From positions 114,177,388 through 114,241,387 of the forward strand of contig OY829326.1 in assembly GCA_963691655.1 (NCBI GenBank): a DNA stretch of 64,000 nt, in the 5' to 3' direction. This document shows positions 12,290-23,941 of this stretch, one piece after another. Within the stretch, counting starts at the first letter, position 1. Each line of letters opens with the position of its first letter. The translations under genes and the position numbers were made by a program. Source of the DNA: Toxonevra muliebris (lineage: Eukaryota > Arthropoda > Insecta > Diptera > Pallopteridae). The notes under the pieces are model-generated. The model was not told the DNA's origin and searched no databases. It saw only the letters and a program-made list of their open reading frames with translations.

Positions 12290-12577
12290 TATGCAGTTTT
12301 CTGTTCTCCTATTATGCTTTTTCATAAAACACTTAGGTTAGTTCTGGGAGAGTTGGAACGGCGAGAGAGATGGAATCCTAGCGCTGTCTCTTGAAATTGA
12401 GAATCAACTATTACGAATTTCGGTGTGCGGGTGTCGATTCATACAGAAACAACATATAAAGCATGCTTTTGTCAATCGCAAACTAGAAAATAAAATTTTT
12501 CGCGATCGTTCGTCTGAGTAAGTGAAGTGAGAGCCAAAACTTTTCTCGCACTAAATTTGTCACCTATTTGTTATCAT

Positions 12578-13672
12578 CAGGGAGCAGATTATGAGGAATT
12601 CTTCTTTTTTTCTGCAAAATCCTTACTGCCGGGTTTTCACTATGTCAAATTCAATCAAATTTGCCAGCATATTGGCAAATTTCATGTGGGAAATTCTCTC
12701 TTTGATGCCAAATATGATATAATGAAAACCAAGCATGCGTGATGGCTGATAAAATACATACATGTTTCAAGCTCCCCTGATTCCAAATATACAAATTTTA
12801 TTTTGCATTTTTTTACCTTTTTTCCTATTTTCAAAAATGTTGCATTATTCGCTGTTTTAGTGCCTTTTTAGAATTTTTGGTACTTTTTTTCTAAGTAATA
12901 AAAACCTTTTAGTGGTTTTCTACCCATTGTACCTTTTTAATTGCCGATATTTTGTAACTGAAATTTTTAGCACAAATGGAGACATTTTTTTTTTGCTCCG
13001 TTTGTCATGAAAGAAAAATATGTGCAGCGGGACGTTAACAGATAAAAACATATTAAGACAGTGAATTTAAAAAAAAAAGTAGCAAATGAAAACTTCTCAT
13101 GTTGGGGGCAAAACAAATTAAGTTTAGGCAACCCTGCCAAAGTAATGCTGCCATGGGACATACCGTTGAAAAAGCTCAAAAGCTGTTTGATGAAGAAAGT
13201 TTCCGATGAGTCCAGAGTACAAAAAAATTATATTTAAGACTGCTATGATGCAGTTCTTTAAAAATCCGGCCCCAAATAGTGAAAAACCTATTTTCATTTC
13301 GATTGATGCAACGACCGACAAAGCTGGACGTTATGTTACCAAGGTACTTGCTGGCTCATGGGTTGAAAACGGAAATGGTATACCCATTTTTGGCCGCAAA
13401 AGTATTGAAAAAAGTAAAGGCATCTGTAGCTTTATTTGACGGTGCCCCTTGTTTTTTAGTTTCGCTTTAAAAAGCATTTAAATGCATTTTTTTAATAAAA
13501 TAAAAAAATTTTAAACTGTAGGTGTTTTCCAATATTTTCGTGCCTTTTTTCAGCTTTATGCTGCCTTTTTTTTCTTTTTTGTTTTTTGTATTTTTCAGTG
13601 CGTTTTTCTGCCTTTTTTACAATTCTATTTTGTCGTTTTCTTAGTTATCAGGTCCTCAAAATCCGCACCCTG
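12578..13672. mobile_element. hAT element with 8-bp target duplication
   Basis: The ends are inverted repeats: left CAGGGAGCAGATTATGAGGA, and right reading inversely CAGGGTGCGGATTTTGAGGA, 16 of 20 identical or better. The octamer GTTATCAT occurs immediately outside both ends (12570-12577 and 13673-13680), the signature of hAT transposition. It carries a transposase relic on the forward strand at 13137-13470. Flanking that relic are unusual runs of TGCCTTTTTT-type words (12810-12930, 13540-13620). Length is about 1.1 kb, shorter than a full hAT, so it is internally deleted. Confidence 0.85.
13137..13470 (+). pseudogene. hAT transposase relic
   Basis: Read across two frames, IPLKKL near 13160 is followed by VSDES and QKNYI near 13200, the spacing seen before the catalytic core in insect hAT transposases. 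Then IFISIDATTDKAGRYVTKVL near 13290-13350 matches the region of the first catalytic Asp (SVDETTD-type). A frameshift lies near 13215 and another near 13380, after which the frame ends. The BED zinc finger, the other catalytic residues and the dimerisation domain are absent. It lies inside the element bounded by the GTTATCAT duplication. Confidence 0.7.
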
Positions 13673-14774
13673 GTTATCATTTAATAGCTTTGGCATGCAG
13701 CTTGAGTGCTTACCTTGAGCTTGTGTACCTTTTGCAAAATAAGTACAAGCTGTATGTTATGTGAGAATGCATTTTTGATTTTTGTTGATTTTTTTTAATT
13801 TTTCCCTTACAAATGGGGGAGGGAGATGGAACCTTTTTTTTCGGGGTGAGATGGAATAGACGCAGTCTTACAAATTAATTGTTTTCTTCGATATTACACT
13901 GAGAATAATCATAGTTTGGATGAACGCGACGACGTGTTTCTTTATTAAAATTTTGTATGAGCAATCAAAATTTTTTTTTTAAATTTAAAAGTTGCGATAC
14001 AACAATTGTAAAACGTGGCTGCACGCAACTTGCTCTATTTTTGAAGCAAGTTCCATTGATTACAGGATATTTTATTCGAAAAACGTTTCAGAATGTTTTT
14101 TAAATTATTTTTCGATTGTTCTAAATGCTTTCAAGAATTGTTACAATTGTTCTCAATGTTGTTAAAAATTCATTTTATTGTTTTTAAAAATATTTTCAAT
14201 TTGTCCCTTGTAGAGCAAAATTTCCTTTTTTCGATGAAATCGTAGTTATTATCTTATAAAAAATTCGAAATTGAAAATTTTGCAAGGATCCTTAAGCACC
14301 TTTGGGTCAGGAAAAATGAAAATATAAAAATTTACGAATTATAGTATACTCTAACGTAACTACGGAATACGTAACTACTAAAATCAAACAAATTTTTGCA
14401 TAAAAATTTTATGAGCCAAAAATGATAATGGTACTATACTTTTAAGTACCGTCGATCGACAATGGGTTAAAATAAATGATCTGATTTGCAGTATTTAGTT
14501 CTTACATATCAATTGCGAACCAAAGTTTTCTCATTTTATGAAGGATAAAAGGCGTTTCCATCTCACCTGCAAGATTCCATCGTTCCCCAAATCGTCAATT
14601 TTTTTTATTAATTCGGAAAAATATGGTAAAATAATCAACCACTGAAACCGCTCCGCGTACTTATAAACAACGGTTCAAACTAAAGTTTGGTGCATTACAT
14701 TGACCACTTTTGCAATTCCCTTTGAATTTGTGATGATTTAAAAAAGGGGTTCCATCTTTCCCGGAATTACCCTA

Positions 14775-15076
14775 ATAAATTTGTAAGAACTGACTCTGCA
14801 CCATCTTTCCCTATGATCATTGGTTCCTTCCTGAAGCCAATAATAGCTTCCAAAAAAACAGTTGATACTTCTACAGGGAGAAAGTCCCGAGGTGGACAGG
14901 TGGGCACAATAGTGGACCATTGGGAAATTGATATTTTAGTTACAGATCAATCTTATATATGATGTTGAAAGACTAAGGACTATCACTAATATGTGGCGGA
15001 TTCCGAAACGGCCGTCTGATTTGCCCGCCCCTATATATAATGTTGTTGTTTTGACTACATACTTCATTTAGCCTGT
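14775..15076. other. Short noncoding spacer
   Basis: No gene is recognised. It separates the TA-flanked composite element from the RNase H-bearing LINE. Confidence 0.35.
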
Positions 15077-16195
15077 TAGATTCTTTTGTTTACTTCTCTG
15101 TGCAAACTCTCGAAACCCAACACACCTCCTATAGTATTCCAGTCCTTATTCAAAAACATTAAGGAAACCCTGCACAACTCCTCATTCATTTTCACCGATG
15201 GTTCAAAATTTGGGAATAACGTCGGTTTCAGCGTAACTTATAATAATAAAATTATTAAAGTCTCGACCCTCCCGGAATATAGTTCAGTCTTTTCCGCCGA
15301 AATTATCGCTATCAATCTAGCAATAAACCATGCGATAAAAGTAAAACAAGACTGTGTCATTTGCACAGACTCGTTAGCATCGCTAAACGCCATAAAAAAT
15401 CCCAACAATAAAGAATACTATGCCTCCCTCATCCGGGTCAAACTTAAGATCAATTCTCCAAAAATAAAGCTCATGTGGATTCCAGGACACATGTCAATAG
15501 AAGGCAATGAATTCGCTGACCAATCTGCAAAGTACGCTATCCACGCCCCTTTAGTAACAACAAATAATTTTAACACCAATGATATCATACACTTCATTAA
15601 AGCTAACTTTGAAAGAAAAAAGGACCAATTATGGCAATCCACCTCAGACTGGTACAGAAGGATCAACACAAACAAAATATCAACAAAAGACTATCTCTCC
15701 ACCACCTACTTGGACGTTACTAGGAAGGACATCGTAAAATTTTTACGACTACGCCTGGGACATACAAAATTAACCCACCAACACCTCATGAGCAACAGCC
15801 AACCAACCCCTTGCCCCTTTTGCAACACGACCTCACCTACCAACATCCTTCACTTCCTCTCATCCTGCCACCACCTCGACGCAAGAATGCAAATATGCAA
15901 CAATGAACCGCTAACACTAATTTCCACACCAAACTTCAACAACATCCAAAACTTTATAAAATTTTTAAAAATATCCGACTTATACAACCATATATAAAAA
16001 TTAATTTCATAATAACTATAATCATATACATACGCACTATATATAAACATAAGTAAATGAAATATACGTGCCACTAACCTAGTTCTAAGTTAAGCTTAAG
16101 GCCTCAGCAGCCATAGCTCAATCCACATTAGCTTTAAATTTAAATTTATAGTCAATTGTTAATAAATAAAAATAAATAAATAAAATAATTTTTAT
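15077..16195 (+). mobile_element. 5'-truncated LINE with RNase H and A-rich tail
   Basis: The element begins abruptly near 15077 with no RT upstream. It contains one long RNase H frame and a 3' untranslated part, and ends in an A/T-rich tail of AATAAATAAAAATAAATAAA type near 16160-16195. That is the layout of a retrotransposed copy truncated at its 5' end. No target duplication could be fixed by eye. Confidence 0.6.
15080..15997 (+). CDS. LINE RNase H domain, uninterrupted partial ORF
   Basis: The frame has about 303 residues without a stop. RNase H would degrade RNA in RNA-DNA hybrids during element copying. The four catalytic acidic residues are all present: FTDGS near residue 38, FSAEI near 70, CTDSLASL near 95, and GNEFADQSAK near 143. 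WIPGHMSIEGNE also matches the family. The C-terminal third carries CPFCNTT and HFLSSCHHLDARM, a zinc knuckle-like C-C-H-C set common in I-like, LOA and R1 elements. A stop lies at 15077-15079 and there is no nearby ATG in frame, so this is the end of a larger truncated ORF, not a complete gene. Lack of stops suggests a young insertion or chance preservation. Confidence 0.8.
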   Translation: MLLFTSLCKLSKPNTPPIVFQSLFKNIKETLHNSSFIFTDGSKFGNNVGFSVTYNNKIIKVSTLPEYSSVFSAEIIAINLAINHAIKVKQDCVICTDSLASLNAIKNPNNKEYYASLIRVKLKINSPKIKLMWIPGHMSIEGNEFADQSAKYAIHAPLVTTNNFNTNDIIHFIKANFERKKDQLWQSTSDWYRRINTNKISTKDYLSTTYLDVTRKDIVKFLRLRLGHTKLTHQHLMSNSQPTPCPFCNTTSPTNILHFLSSCHHLDARMQICNNEPLTLISTPNFNNIQNFIKFLKISDLYNHI

Positions 16196-17930
16196 TTTAC
16201 AATGGAGAAAAATGTTTTTTGCCAAAAAATGCGGTGCACTTTTTATCATATCGTCGTCGAGTAAAGAGTTAAACGAACTTGTTCATGAACTGCACAACTT
16301 TACTTTACACCGCATTTGAATTAAAGCTCTTCAAGTCAAACCTTCAATACTTTTAACTAGTTTAATAAAATTTCGTGTATTTTGGACGTCTTTTGTCCAG
16401 TTTGTGAATAGTGAAAAGCAAAGTTGAAGTGAAATATTGCGACTTTAAAAATTAGAAAAATATAATTAATAAGTAATTTTTTCGAAACCAATTTGATTAA
16501 GTTAAAATTATTATTTTTTATTGATTTTGAAGCCTGAGAGGGCTAATTTTTCCCCCATTGTTTTTATAAAAGAACAATTTTTATATTTACAATTTTTATA
16601 TATACATACAAATACTAAAAAAATTATCCTGGAGGAACCTGAGGGTTAATAGCTATTTAATGTAATTGTATACGATTTGTGGTCTTTACTTTGACAGGCG
16701 CTAATTTTTTCCTTTATTTTTACACACAAATGTTTAGGGTTAACCGATTGGAACTATTGCCATATTGTGCAGATGCAGCTACAAGTTGGCATTATTAGCT
16801 GTTTTAAAAAAAGAAAAAAACAAGTAAACTGATTGCTTTCCACCCCTCGGCGCCATATATTATTGATTACGATTTCATTGTTTTATAAGCAGATAATAAT
16901 TTTAACTGGAATTGTTTACTGTCAAACCCACTGTGCAAGGTGTGTGAATGAGTTTATCATAAATGTAATAATAAGAAACTCCTTCATTTTTTGTTTTACT
17001 TTCAATAGACATTGGGAATTTCCATTTGCAATTGAGGATGTATGTGGCGCGCGGGTTTATTTTATTTATGTACACAATTTAATTCCCGTATCTATGCATA
17101 CAGACATATATATATATATGTACGTATGTATGTAGATCGTTATAGGTAAGTATTGTATTCGTAAGATAGCAAAAAATCCGTTGATGACGGATGTCACATG
17201 CTTCTCTCTCTCATTCTCAACAACAAATTCGTCTGCATCTGCATGAAGCCATATGTATATTACAATAACAGCAAAAAATAACTAAAAGTACTTATTATTT
17301 ATTTAGTGACGAAAATAAAAACAACAACCTTTAATTTTGTATGCGACATACGACAACAAGCGAAACGAAAGCTAGAGCAAAATTATACATATAAAAAATA
17401 AAAAAACCTATGAGTATCTCGTTGATATCTTTTTGTATCTGTATCCGTATTTATTTATAATATTTGAACTGATTATTCTATTTGCTATTTGCTCGATTCG
17501 ATTGAACACCTTTTGTTGCTTTTTTGTTTTTTTTACATTTTGCTCTCTGCAAATGCTTGTAGTATGTGATTTACTTAACTGGAGGTGCGTCTAAGCATTA
17601 ACTTCTTTTTTTTTTTATAAATTTTGTTGTTGTTTAGATGGAAAAAATTGAATCGAATCTGAAGCACAAAAGTGATGAGATAAGTTTCAATGATATTTAC
17701 TTGCTATCTTTAGATTGATTTCTTCTATGTAAGTGTACATTTTTGTACGAATGTTTAGTATGTGTGTATAGGTAGACATAGCTGTATGTACTCTGCGTTT
17801 TTTTTTCGTTTTTATCAGGCGATGGTTTCTATCGATTAAGTCAGCTGCCCCAGATGCAAGCTACAAATATCAGATAAAAACTTTCATGTTTGCTATATAC
17901 AGGGTTTTTCTCAATACCTATATTTGTATT
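16196..17930. other. Noncoding interval
   Basis: No gene is recognised. Near 16245 ATCGTCGTCGAGTAAAG resembles the end of the MITE at 6449, but no partner arm was found. TATATATATG and GTATGTATGTATG runs lie near 17105-17135. Confidence 0.4.
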
Positions 17931-17934
17931 ATAG

Positions 17935-18310
17935 TTAGAAGCTGAAAAGCGAGGAACACATAAGTGGAGAAGCCCACTGCACTCCGTCTCAAATAGAAAC
18001 CCTATTCTGAATTAATCAGGTTGCTGGGTGATCACAGACTTAAATCTTCCAGAAGCCTCAGCAAATTTCTTAATTTTGGATAGAAAAGTTAGCCCAATTA
18101 TTATTATTTTATCAAGAAATGCTTCCTAGTCTCACACATTTCTTCACAAAAACGGCAGTATATTAACAAATACTAAGTCTTGCAGTTTCGTCCTCATTGA
18201 GACATCACATAGACCCGATTAGAAAGTTGTTTACTATCATAAAAACAAGCCCTACAATGGATCCCAAGGCCCAATCTCTTTTCAGGGTTTCAGGTTGATC
18301 TGCTTTGTCT
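17935..18310 (-). pseudogene. Possible R1/LOA-like LINE tail relic
   Basis: On the reverse strand GSIVGLVFMIVNN near 18260, NEDETAR near 18205 and CRFCEEMCETRKHFL near 18165 resemble the segment after RNase H and its zinc knuckle. Frames differ between pieces and several stops intervene. No RT or RNase H core remains. A TATACAGGGTTTTTC word near 17900 may be an unrelated transposon end. Confidence 0.35.
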
Positions 18311-19010
18311 CGGAATCACTAACACCCATATATTTTAAATATGATAGAATACTTACTCAGGAAACTCAAAAAATCATATGAATACTTTAAACCAGAGTTA
18401 TTTTATACCGTATTCGCTTTTAAAATCAGAACATCGACCACTATGCAGGTCTCAAAATCAAAAAGAAATTGGTTCCTGACAAAAATTAAATCAAAGTTTC
18501 TCAAAGTGTTTATGTTTATTATGCTGGTCTCCAAATTGGAAAAATATTTCTAAAGAAGTCATAGTAAAAATTATTACTTTCTTAACTCCAATACAGTAAT
18601 TAAGTAAATTTTTGGCTTTCACTAAAAAAATTTCAAAATTTTATATGGTCTACTTTTAGAAATAATGATAAACAAAGACAGCCAGATTGAGTATTTCACA
18701 TTTGTATATCTTACTCTCTCTTGCATAGTTAACTCTTTAAGGTTAGTAGGGTAAAAATTGCCCCAACTTTTTATGCATGGTGGGATATTTTAACCCACCT
18801 CGAAAAGTTGAAATTACTTATATTTATATAGTTAAACATTTTATTTACAGTTTCTCATTCAGTTGTCAATGCTATAAACCAAAAAAAAATTCTGTGCAAC
18901 TGGAGTTTTTATTTTCTTTAAAATCGTGTGCCTCAAAGTGTTAAAAAACAGTAATTGGTGCTCGAAACATTGAAAGAGTAAAACAAACAAAATTCGATGG
19001 AAGTAAATTT
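18311..19010. other. Noncoding interval
   Basis: A chance open frame near 18341-18553 has no family resemblance. TAGGGTAAAAATTGCCCCAAC near 18747 looks like a transposon end but no clean partner was found. Confidence 0.35.
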
Positions 19011-19014
19011 GGTT

Positions 19015-19085
19015 ATGTGGGACAGTTGGTAAGCGCGTTGTTCGACAGTCATCATGCGAATTTTTTTTCGGTCAATTCAAGAGAA
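19015..19085 (+). repeat. tRNA-like relic
   Basis: TGGGACAGTTGGTAAGCGCG resembles the D-arm (A box) of a tRNA, and GGTCAATTCAAG about 45 bases later resembles a decayed T-arm (B box). A T-run sits between. The cloverleaf cannot be completed, so it is not a working tRNA; it might be a tRNA-derived SINE head. Confidence 0.25.
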
Positions 19086-19224
19086 AATAATTTAAAACGA
19101 TAATAGTAAATAAAAAAAAAACTGAACAACAAACAAAAAGAAAAAAATAATTTAAAAATAAAAAAAATTTGTTTTGATTTTGAAATTTATTAAAAAAAAA
19201 AAAATGTAAAAAGAAATTTGTGGA

Positions 19225-19290
19225 ATTTGAACCTTAGCCACAAGCAGCTGCGTACTTGCTTGTGCACTAGGCAACTAGGCTATAGCGTGA
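19225..19290 (-). repeat. tRNA-like relic, reverse strand
   Basis: Read on the reverse strand TATAGCCTAGTTGCCTAGTG fits an A box. GGTTCAAATTCC about 45 bases later fits a B box. The middle forms a strong ACAAGCA/TGCTTGT hairpin. Acceptor and T stems do not pair well. The A-box wording resembles the tRNA-like sequence at 49018, suggesting one SINE family. Confidence 0.35.
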
Positions 19291-19728
19291 AGAATTTTGG
19301 CAATTACTATTTTGTAGTTTTGTTTTTTCTAAGCGATGCACATTGTCTGTTAACCCCTTGACGCCCGAATTATAATGGGACTTGAGCGAAACTTTTTGTT
19401 GTAAAATTATGGTTACTTAGGTCTTCCACAATCATGACACCAAATTTCTTGCTTATACATTGATTTGTTTGTCCTTTATTAAAGGTTAAAAAAAACATAG
19501 CTATGAAGCTGTACACACCCACTGGATAACTGCTTTTCCCCAATTTTTTGATTTTCATATTCTCTTATCTTTTATAAAGATATCTGACAAAAAAATTTCC
19601 GGTTAGTGATAATTTAATGCATTATTTTTCAAAAAATAGTGCAAAAGATTTTACTAAAAAATTTTTGCACTTAGGTTTTTTGCTGGACTTCAAAGACAAA
19701 ACATTAAAAAAAAAATTACTTAAGCAAC
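19291..19728. other. Noncoding interval
   Basis: AT-rich sequence with a chance reverse frame and no recognised element. Confidence 0.35.
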
Positions 19729-19875
19729 AAATATTCGGCAATCAGCAAACGTGAAGAATATCTAACAGAACCGAATACAAATAGCGTTAATAGTAATATC
19801 TGTTAAACATTTTATTTATGCTACATAAAAGTGAATGTTGCGTGTATGCAACATTGGGTATGAAAGAGTTAATAC
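19729..19875 (+). repeat. Dispersed LTR-like repeat, copy 1
   Basis: From ATTCGGCAATCAGCAAACGT to GCAACATTGGGTATGAAAGAG this matches, base for base with few changes, the reverse complement of 39780-39930. The phrases GTGAAGAATATCTAACAGAA and CCGAATACAAATAGCGTTAA are shared. In the other copy the corresponding end reads GGGTATAAAAGAGC, a TATA-like box, which suggests an LTR or another promoter-bearing repeat. Similarity stops after about 19875. Confidence 0.55.
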
Positions 19876-20732
19876 ATATAACAGAGTTCACTTTTGGATG
19901 GGATTTAACAGCAAAATCGGTTTGTTTAATATCCTTTCCGTTTTATATAACAGCATTTTTCCCCTCAGTGTATAGTCTGTTCATATTTTATAGTTTCAAA
20001 ATTTGTTTCCAATACAGAAATCAGTTTTAAAAATAAAGGGAGTTGGGGTCAGTATTTAAAATTTCGACTCTCTCTAAACGATATAAGTAAAGGGTGTAAA
20101 AAATAAAACAGTTTTGTATTTTTTTTATATTAATTGCAATAGTCACAAAGGAAATTATTAAACTAAAACTTCATCATCATCAACATCAATATCAATTTCA
20201 GCATTCAACATTTTTACATATATACGAGTACATACGTGCAACACACGTGACTTGTTTATGAAATAGTGTAATAAAAATGAATTTTTTAAAACCATTTCAC
20301 CATATTATGTTCAAACAAATAACGACGAACTCATAAAGATAAGCCAACTTATGGCATTTGGTGTCGACACAAAGTCATCATCACCAACATTATCACCATC
20401 ATCATCATTATAATCAGCAGCAGCAGCAGCAACATAATCATCATCATAATCATTAACAACAACATAGTTATTAACTAACATTATTAAGCAAAGAGCAGGA
20501 GCACAAATGCATGTATAGTACTTTATATGTATGTATTCGCTATGACGCCTGATGTCTGTTTGTCTGTCCATTCCATTCATCTATCTGCTCGTCTGTCCAT
20601 CATTTCTAGGTATATGCTCATATCTACATAGAAAAATTTATTCGTTTTCTTTGTCATAAAATAATTATTATGGATTTTTCTGTCATGCCTTGCATTAGAA
20701 TACCTAGATGCAAGTATTTACATATGTATGTA
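19876..20732. other. Noncoding interval with triplet repeats
   Basis: No gene is recognised. A run of ATC, ATT and CAG triplets occupies 20157-20220 and 20385-20465; the overlapping reverse frame is its low-complexity translation. Confidence 0.45.
20385..20465. repeat. ATC/CAG/AAC triplet microsatellite
   Basis: CATCATCATCATT, AGCAGCAGCAGCAGCAAC and AACAACAACA runs lie in succession. Confidence 0.7.
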
Positions 20733-21418
20733 CACTAAAGGTGTCCATAATTGTATGAAACACATTAAATTTTCTTTGATTTTTATTGGACGGGCACTTA
20801 AATTTGTCTCATATAAAATTTGGATTCATTTTGAGCTTCGCAAAAGGACCCTCGTTTTCCTTAAAAAGATAAGAAATCTCATTGTTGGATTAAATATAAA
20901 CATCACTCATTAATTCACAAATTTTCTAGATCATTATATACATATTTCCTTTATAATTCAAGTAAGTTTTGTACCAACGGAATTCACATAATTTTTCTTT
21001 GATTTCGTTTAATTTTTTTAAGCAAAAAATATCAAAAAATCTTTTAAAAATCGAATAAAACTTCAATCTACGTAATTATAAAATTTCTATTGATAAAAAC
21101 AGTTGAAAATCGTTTTCAATATCTCTTTTAGTTTTCGAGATATTCGCATTGAAAATCAAACATCTTAGAACTATTTCAAATAATTTTTTTTAAAAATTAG
21201 AAAAAAAAAATCAGAAGTGAGATTTTATAACAAATTCAAAAAGAAGAAAGTCCATATTTTACAGAGTAGTAATTTTTAGGCTCAGAGCTTTCATATTTCG
21301 GTCCACATAAAGATTTCCAATTTTTTCAGTGCCAACTAGGGTCCATATTTTGATGGAGAGGAATTTTTTAATGCCCGGCCTACCAAAATCAAAAAGACTT
21401 TTTTGGGCTCCTCTAATG
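20733..21418. mobile_element. Candidate TA-flanked nonautonomous DNA element
   Basis: The left end CACTAAAGGTGTCCA and the right end, inversely CATTAGAGGAGCCCA, match at 11 of 15 positions. Both are flanked by TA (20731-20732, 21419-20420 plus 1 kb, that is 21419-21420). The interior is AT-rich, with no transposase. The short terminal match makes this a tentative call. Confidence 0.4.
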
Positions 21419-21420
21419 TA

Positions 21421-23941
21421 CATATGTACATGTTCATATGTACTTACATATGCATATATGTAAATATCTATAAAGTTGGTAGCGGCATAAATTTTATGAT
21501 CTTTTCTGGTTGTTCTTTTGCTATTTTCGCTTCGTTTTTATTTTTCATTTATTTAAATAAATAAAGATAGATCGAACTTTATTATTACAATGCTTTTTTA
21601 AGTTTATGCTATCCTCTGATTCTTGCGTTATCAAGTTTTTGTACAAAAGTACAAAATCCGAAGAAATAATTTGGTTTTTATTTGTAATTAATCTTAATTA
21701 CGTATTTGCAGAAGGTTATTGCAAATAATATCAAGCGAAATGATTCATTAATTTTAACTGTAATATCAAATCAAACATTATTTGATTATACTTTATTCAG
21801 ACTGTAGCAATATACAAATATGTATGTGTGGGAGGTGCTTATTACACTGTACAACCAAATTCTGATGAAAGTTGGGAAAGTTTTTTCCTAAAGGGAAAAA
21901 ATCTCTGATCTTCTTTTTCTATAGAATCAAGATCAAAATTTGAGCAAATGAAGGGACATTTTTGGAACATGAAAAATAGTCAAAAAAGGTGTCAAATTCA
22001 AAAGTATCAGCATAGTCTAGTTTCTATACATCCAGATGAACAAAAGTGGACACAAATTTTTTAAATCAGATAATATCTTCAGGTTCAAAAAGGGTCTTGA
22101 AAGTAAAAAAAAAAATTTCGACAATAAATTATGATTTTTCAAAATTTTTTGCCGACATTTTTTTCAAATTTGAGGCATTTCTATTTAGAAGTTTTGACCA
22201 TAATTTATATTTTTCATACAATTTTTGCTGAATTTCCGAAAACTTACAAGCTTTATGCATCTTGCTTGTTGTTTTGTTTTTGTATCTTTTCTTTTTAAAG
22301 ATTGCTTGGTTATTAATCATGGATTTTGGGTATTAAATAAATTATTTTTATTATGGCAGGTAGACATTTCTAAATTTTAAAGTTGAATATCGACCAATTT
22401 TATTTAAATTTTGTATTTTTCTTTTTAATTTTGTATAATAAAGTATTAAGTATAGACACTATAGCACTATTTCAAAAGACTCTATGTTCAAATCAAAGAC
22501 CATATTTGAAATAATATTTTCAAAAAAATTTTAAAAATTCGCAACAGATTAATTTTTATAATCTGAAATATATAATGAAATATTTTCCATCTTAAGTTGA
22601 CTTAGGCTTTTTATTACAGATTTGTAACGTCTCCTTTGGAATCAAAAAATTTGTAATCAAAGTCAAAACTTCAGCTCTGATTTAAACATACAGTGTGAAA
22701 AATTATCTGGAAATTCTAGGTGCCTCAAGGAACCAAGACTAGTACCAATTCAGCATTCTAAAATTTCTAATCAAGAAATAGAAAAGATAAATGAGAGATG
22801 AGGATTGATGCAAAAAAAAAAAAAAAAAAATTTGGTAGACGTGATACCGGATCGATTGGATGGCAATGGTCGTCATCCAACCATAGTTCGGTATCAGTTC
22901 GATCGAGCAACAATATAACATATATTTACACTATTACAATTCCTTATCGCTATTTTTGAATAGTTTCTCGTTATTAAAAAAAAATTTTTCGTTTAGAAAC
23001 AGTCTAGAAAATGTTTTGGGGTTTTTTATTTATTATACTTCCTACAGAGTTGATAAAACCGTCATGAAGTTTATAACCACTTAACCATGCAAGATTAAAG
23101 GCATATCGGTCTATGTATTCTAAAGTTACGAAAATGAGCATGGCAGGTTTTTGAAATCAATCTTGGTTGGTACGCGATGGAATAATTAGAAACAAAATGT
23201 CTCTAAAGGGGGGAATGCCATACAGCGTGAATTCGAAATTTGAGTATTTTAACGCCTCCCGACGTGCTCAAGTTTTTTTGCGAAGTTTTTCTTTACGAGT
23301 TATAGAAATTACAATTCTCTAGTTCTTGAAAAAAGGAGTTCTTGCAAAATTTTTTAAACATTTTTTTGAAAAATTCTTCTTCCAAATTCAGACATAATTG
23401 TAGAAGTAAAAAAATTATTTTTATCTCAAGCAAACCACAATTTTACAACCCTGTGCAATTGGTTTCATTTTTTTTTCCTTCGACACAATTAAAACAAACA
23501 ATAAAAAAAATTCTTAGAGCTTGAAATAGTTCTGATGAAAATTAACTTTGTATGCTGGTAGCTTTACCACTACCCGCTCTCTTGCATCTCCTTATTAATG
23601 ATGTTGATTTTCAATCAATAAAAACTCATTGAATTATTTAGAATATAACGGTATATACAAACATATGTACATATGTTGGTAGCTACCCACAGTTTGGCAC
23701 AACTCACAGCGTTTACGATACGCAATCGGAAAGTATCCCAAGAACAAAGAAGTTCATAAATGTATCTACTACGAATTACAAAAAAAAAAAAAAACATAGA
23801 AACATACAAACGTATATATAAATGTATATATGTATGCACGTATATAATGTTTAGATACAGTTGCCAAGATACGAAAAATGTACATAACAAACGAACTAAC
23901 ATTGAAGGGAGAAAAAAGAGCAAGGCTTTAACGCTTTAACC
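21421..23941. other. Noncoding AT-rich interval
   Basis: No gene or well-defined mobile element is recognised in 2.5 kb. Poly-A and poly-T tracts occur at about 22805-22830 and 23465. CATATGTACATATG-type palindromes occur near 21415-21460 and 23660. Confidence 0.4.

Larger units (their letters stand above)
12336..14772. mobile_element. TA-flanked DNA element interrupted by a hAT insertion
   Basis: The left end GGTTAGTTCTGGGAGAGTTG and the right end, which reads inversely GGGTAATTCCGGGAAAGATG, match at about four of five positions over roughly 25 bases. Both are flanked by TA (12334-12335, 14773-14774). GAGATGGAA words recur just inside both ends (12365, 13821, 13848, and inversely near 14550). 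Without the hAT element at 12578-13672 the length is about 1.33 kb, a normal Tc1/mariner/pogo size. I found no transposase, only a short PRTYKQR-like stretch near 14650 that may be chance. Confidence 0.45.

Noticed and set aside
14640..14720. Pogo-like transposase start (PRTYKQR)
   Set aside because: Only seven residues look similar, preceded by a stop; too little to support.
18747..20052. Element between GCCCCAACTTTTT and AGGGAGTTGGGG
   Set aside because: There is a short inverted match, but the outer bases disagree and no target duplication is visible.
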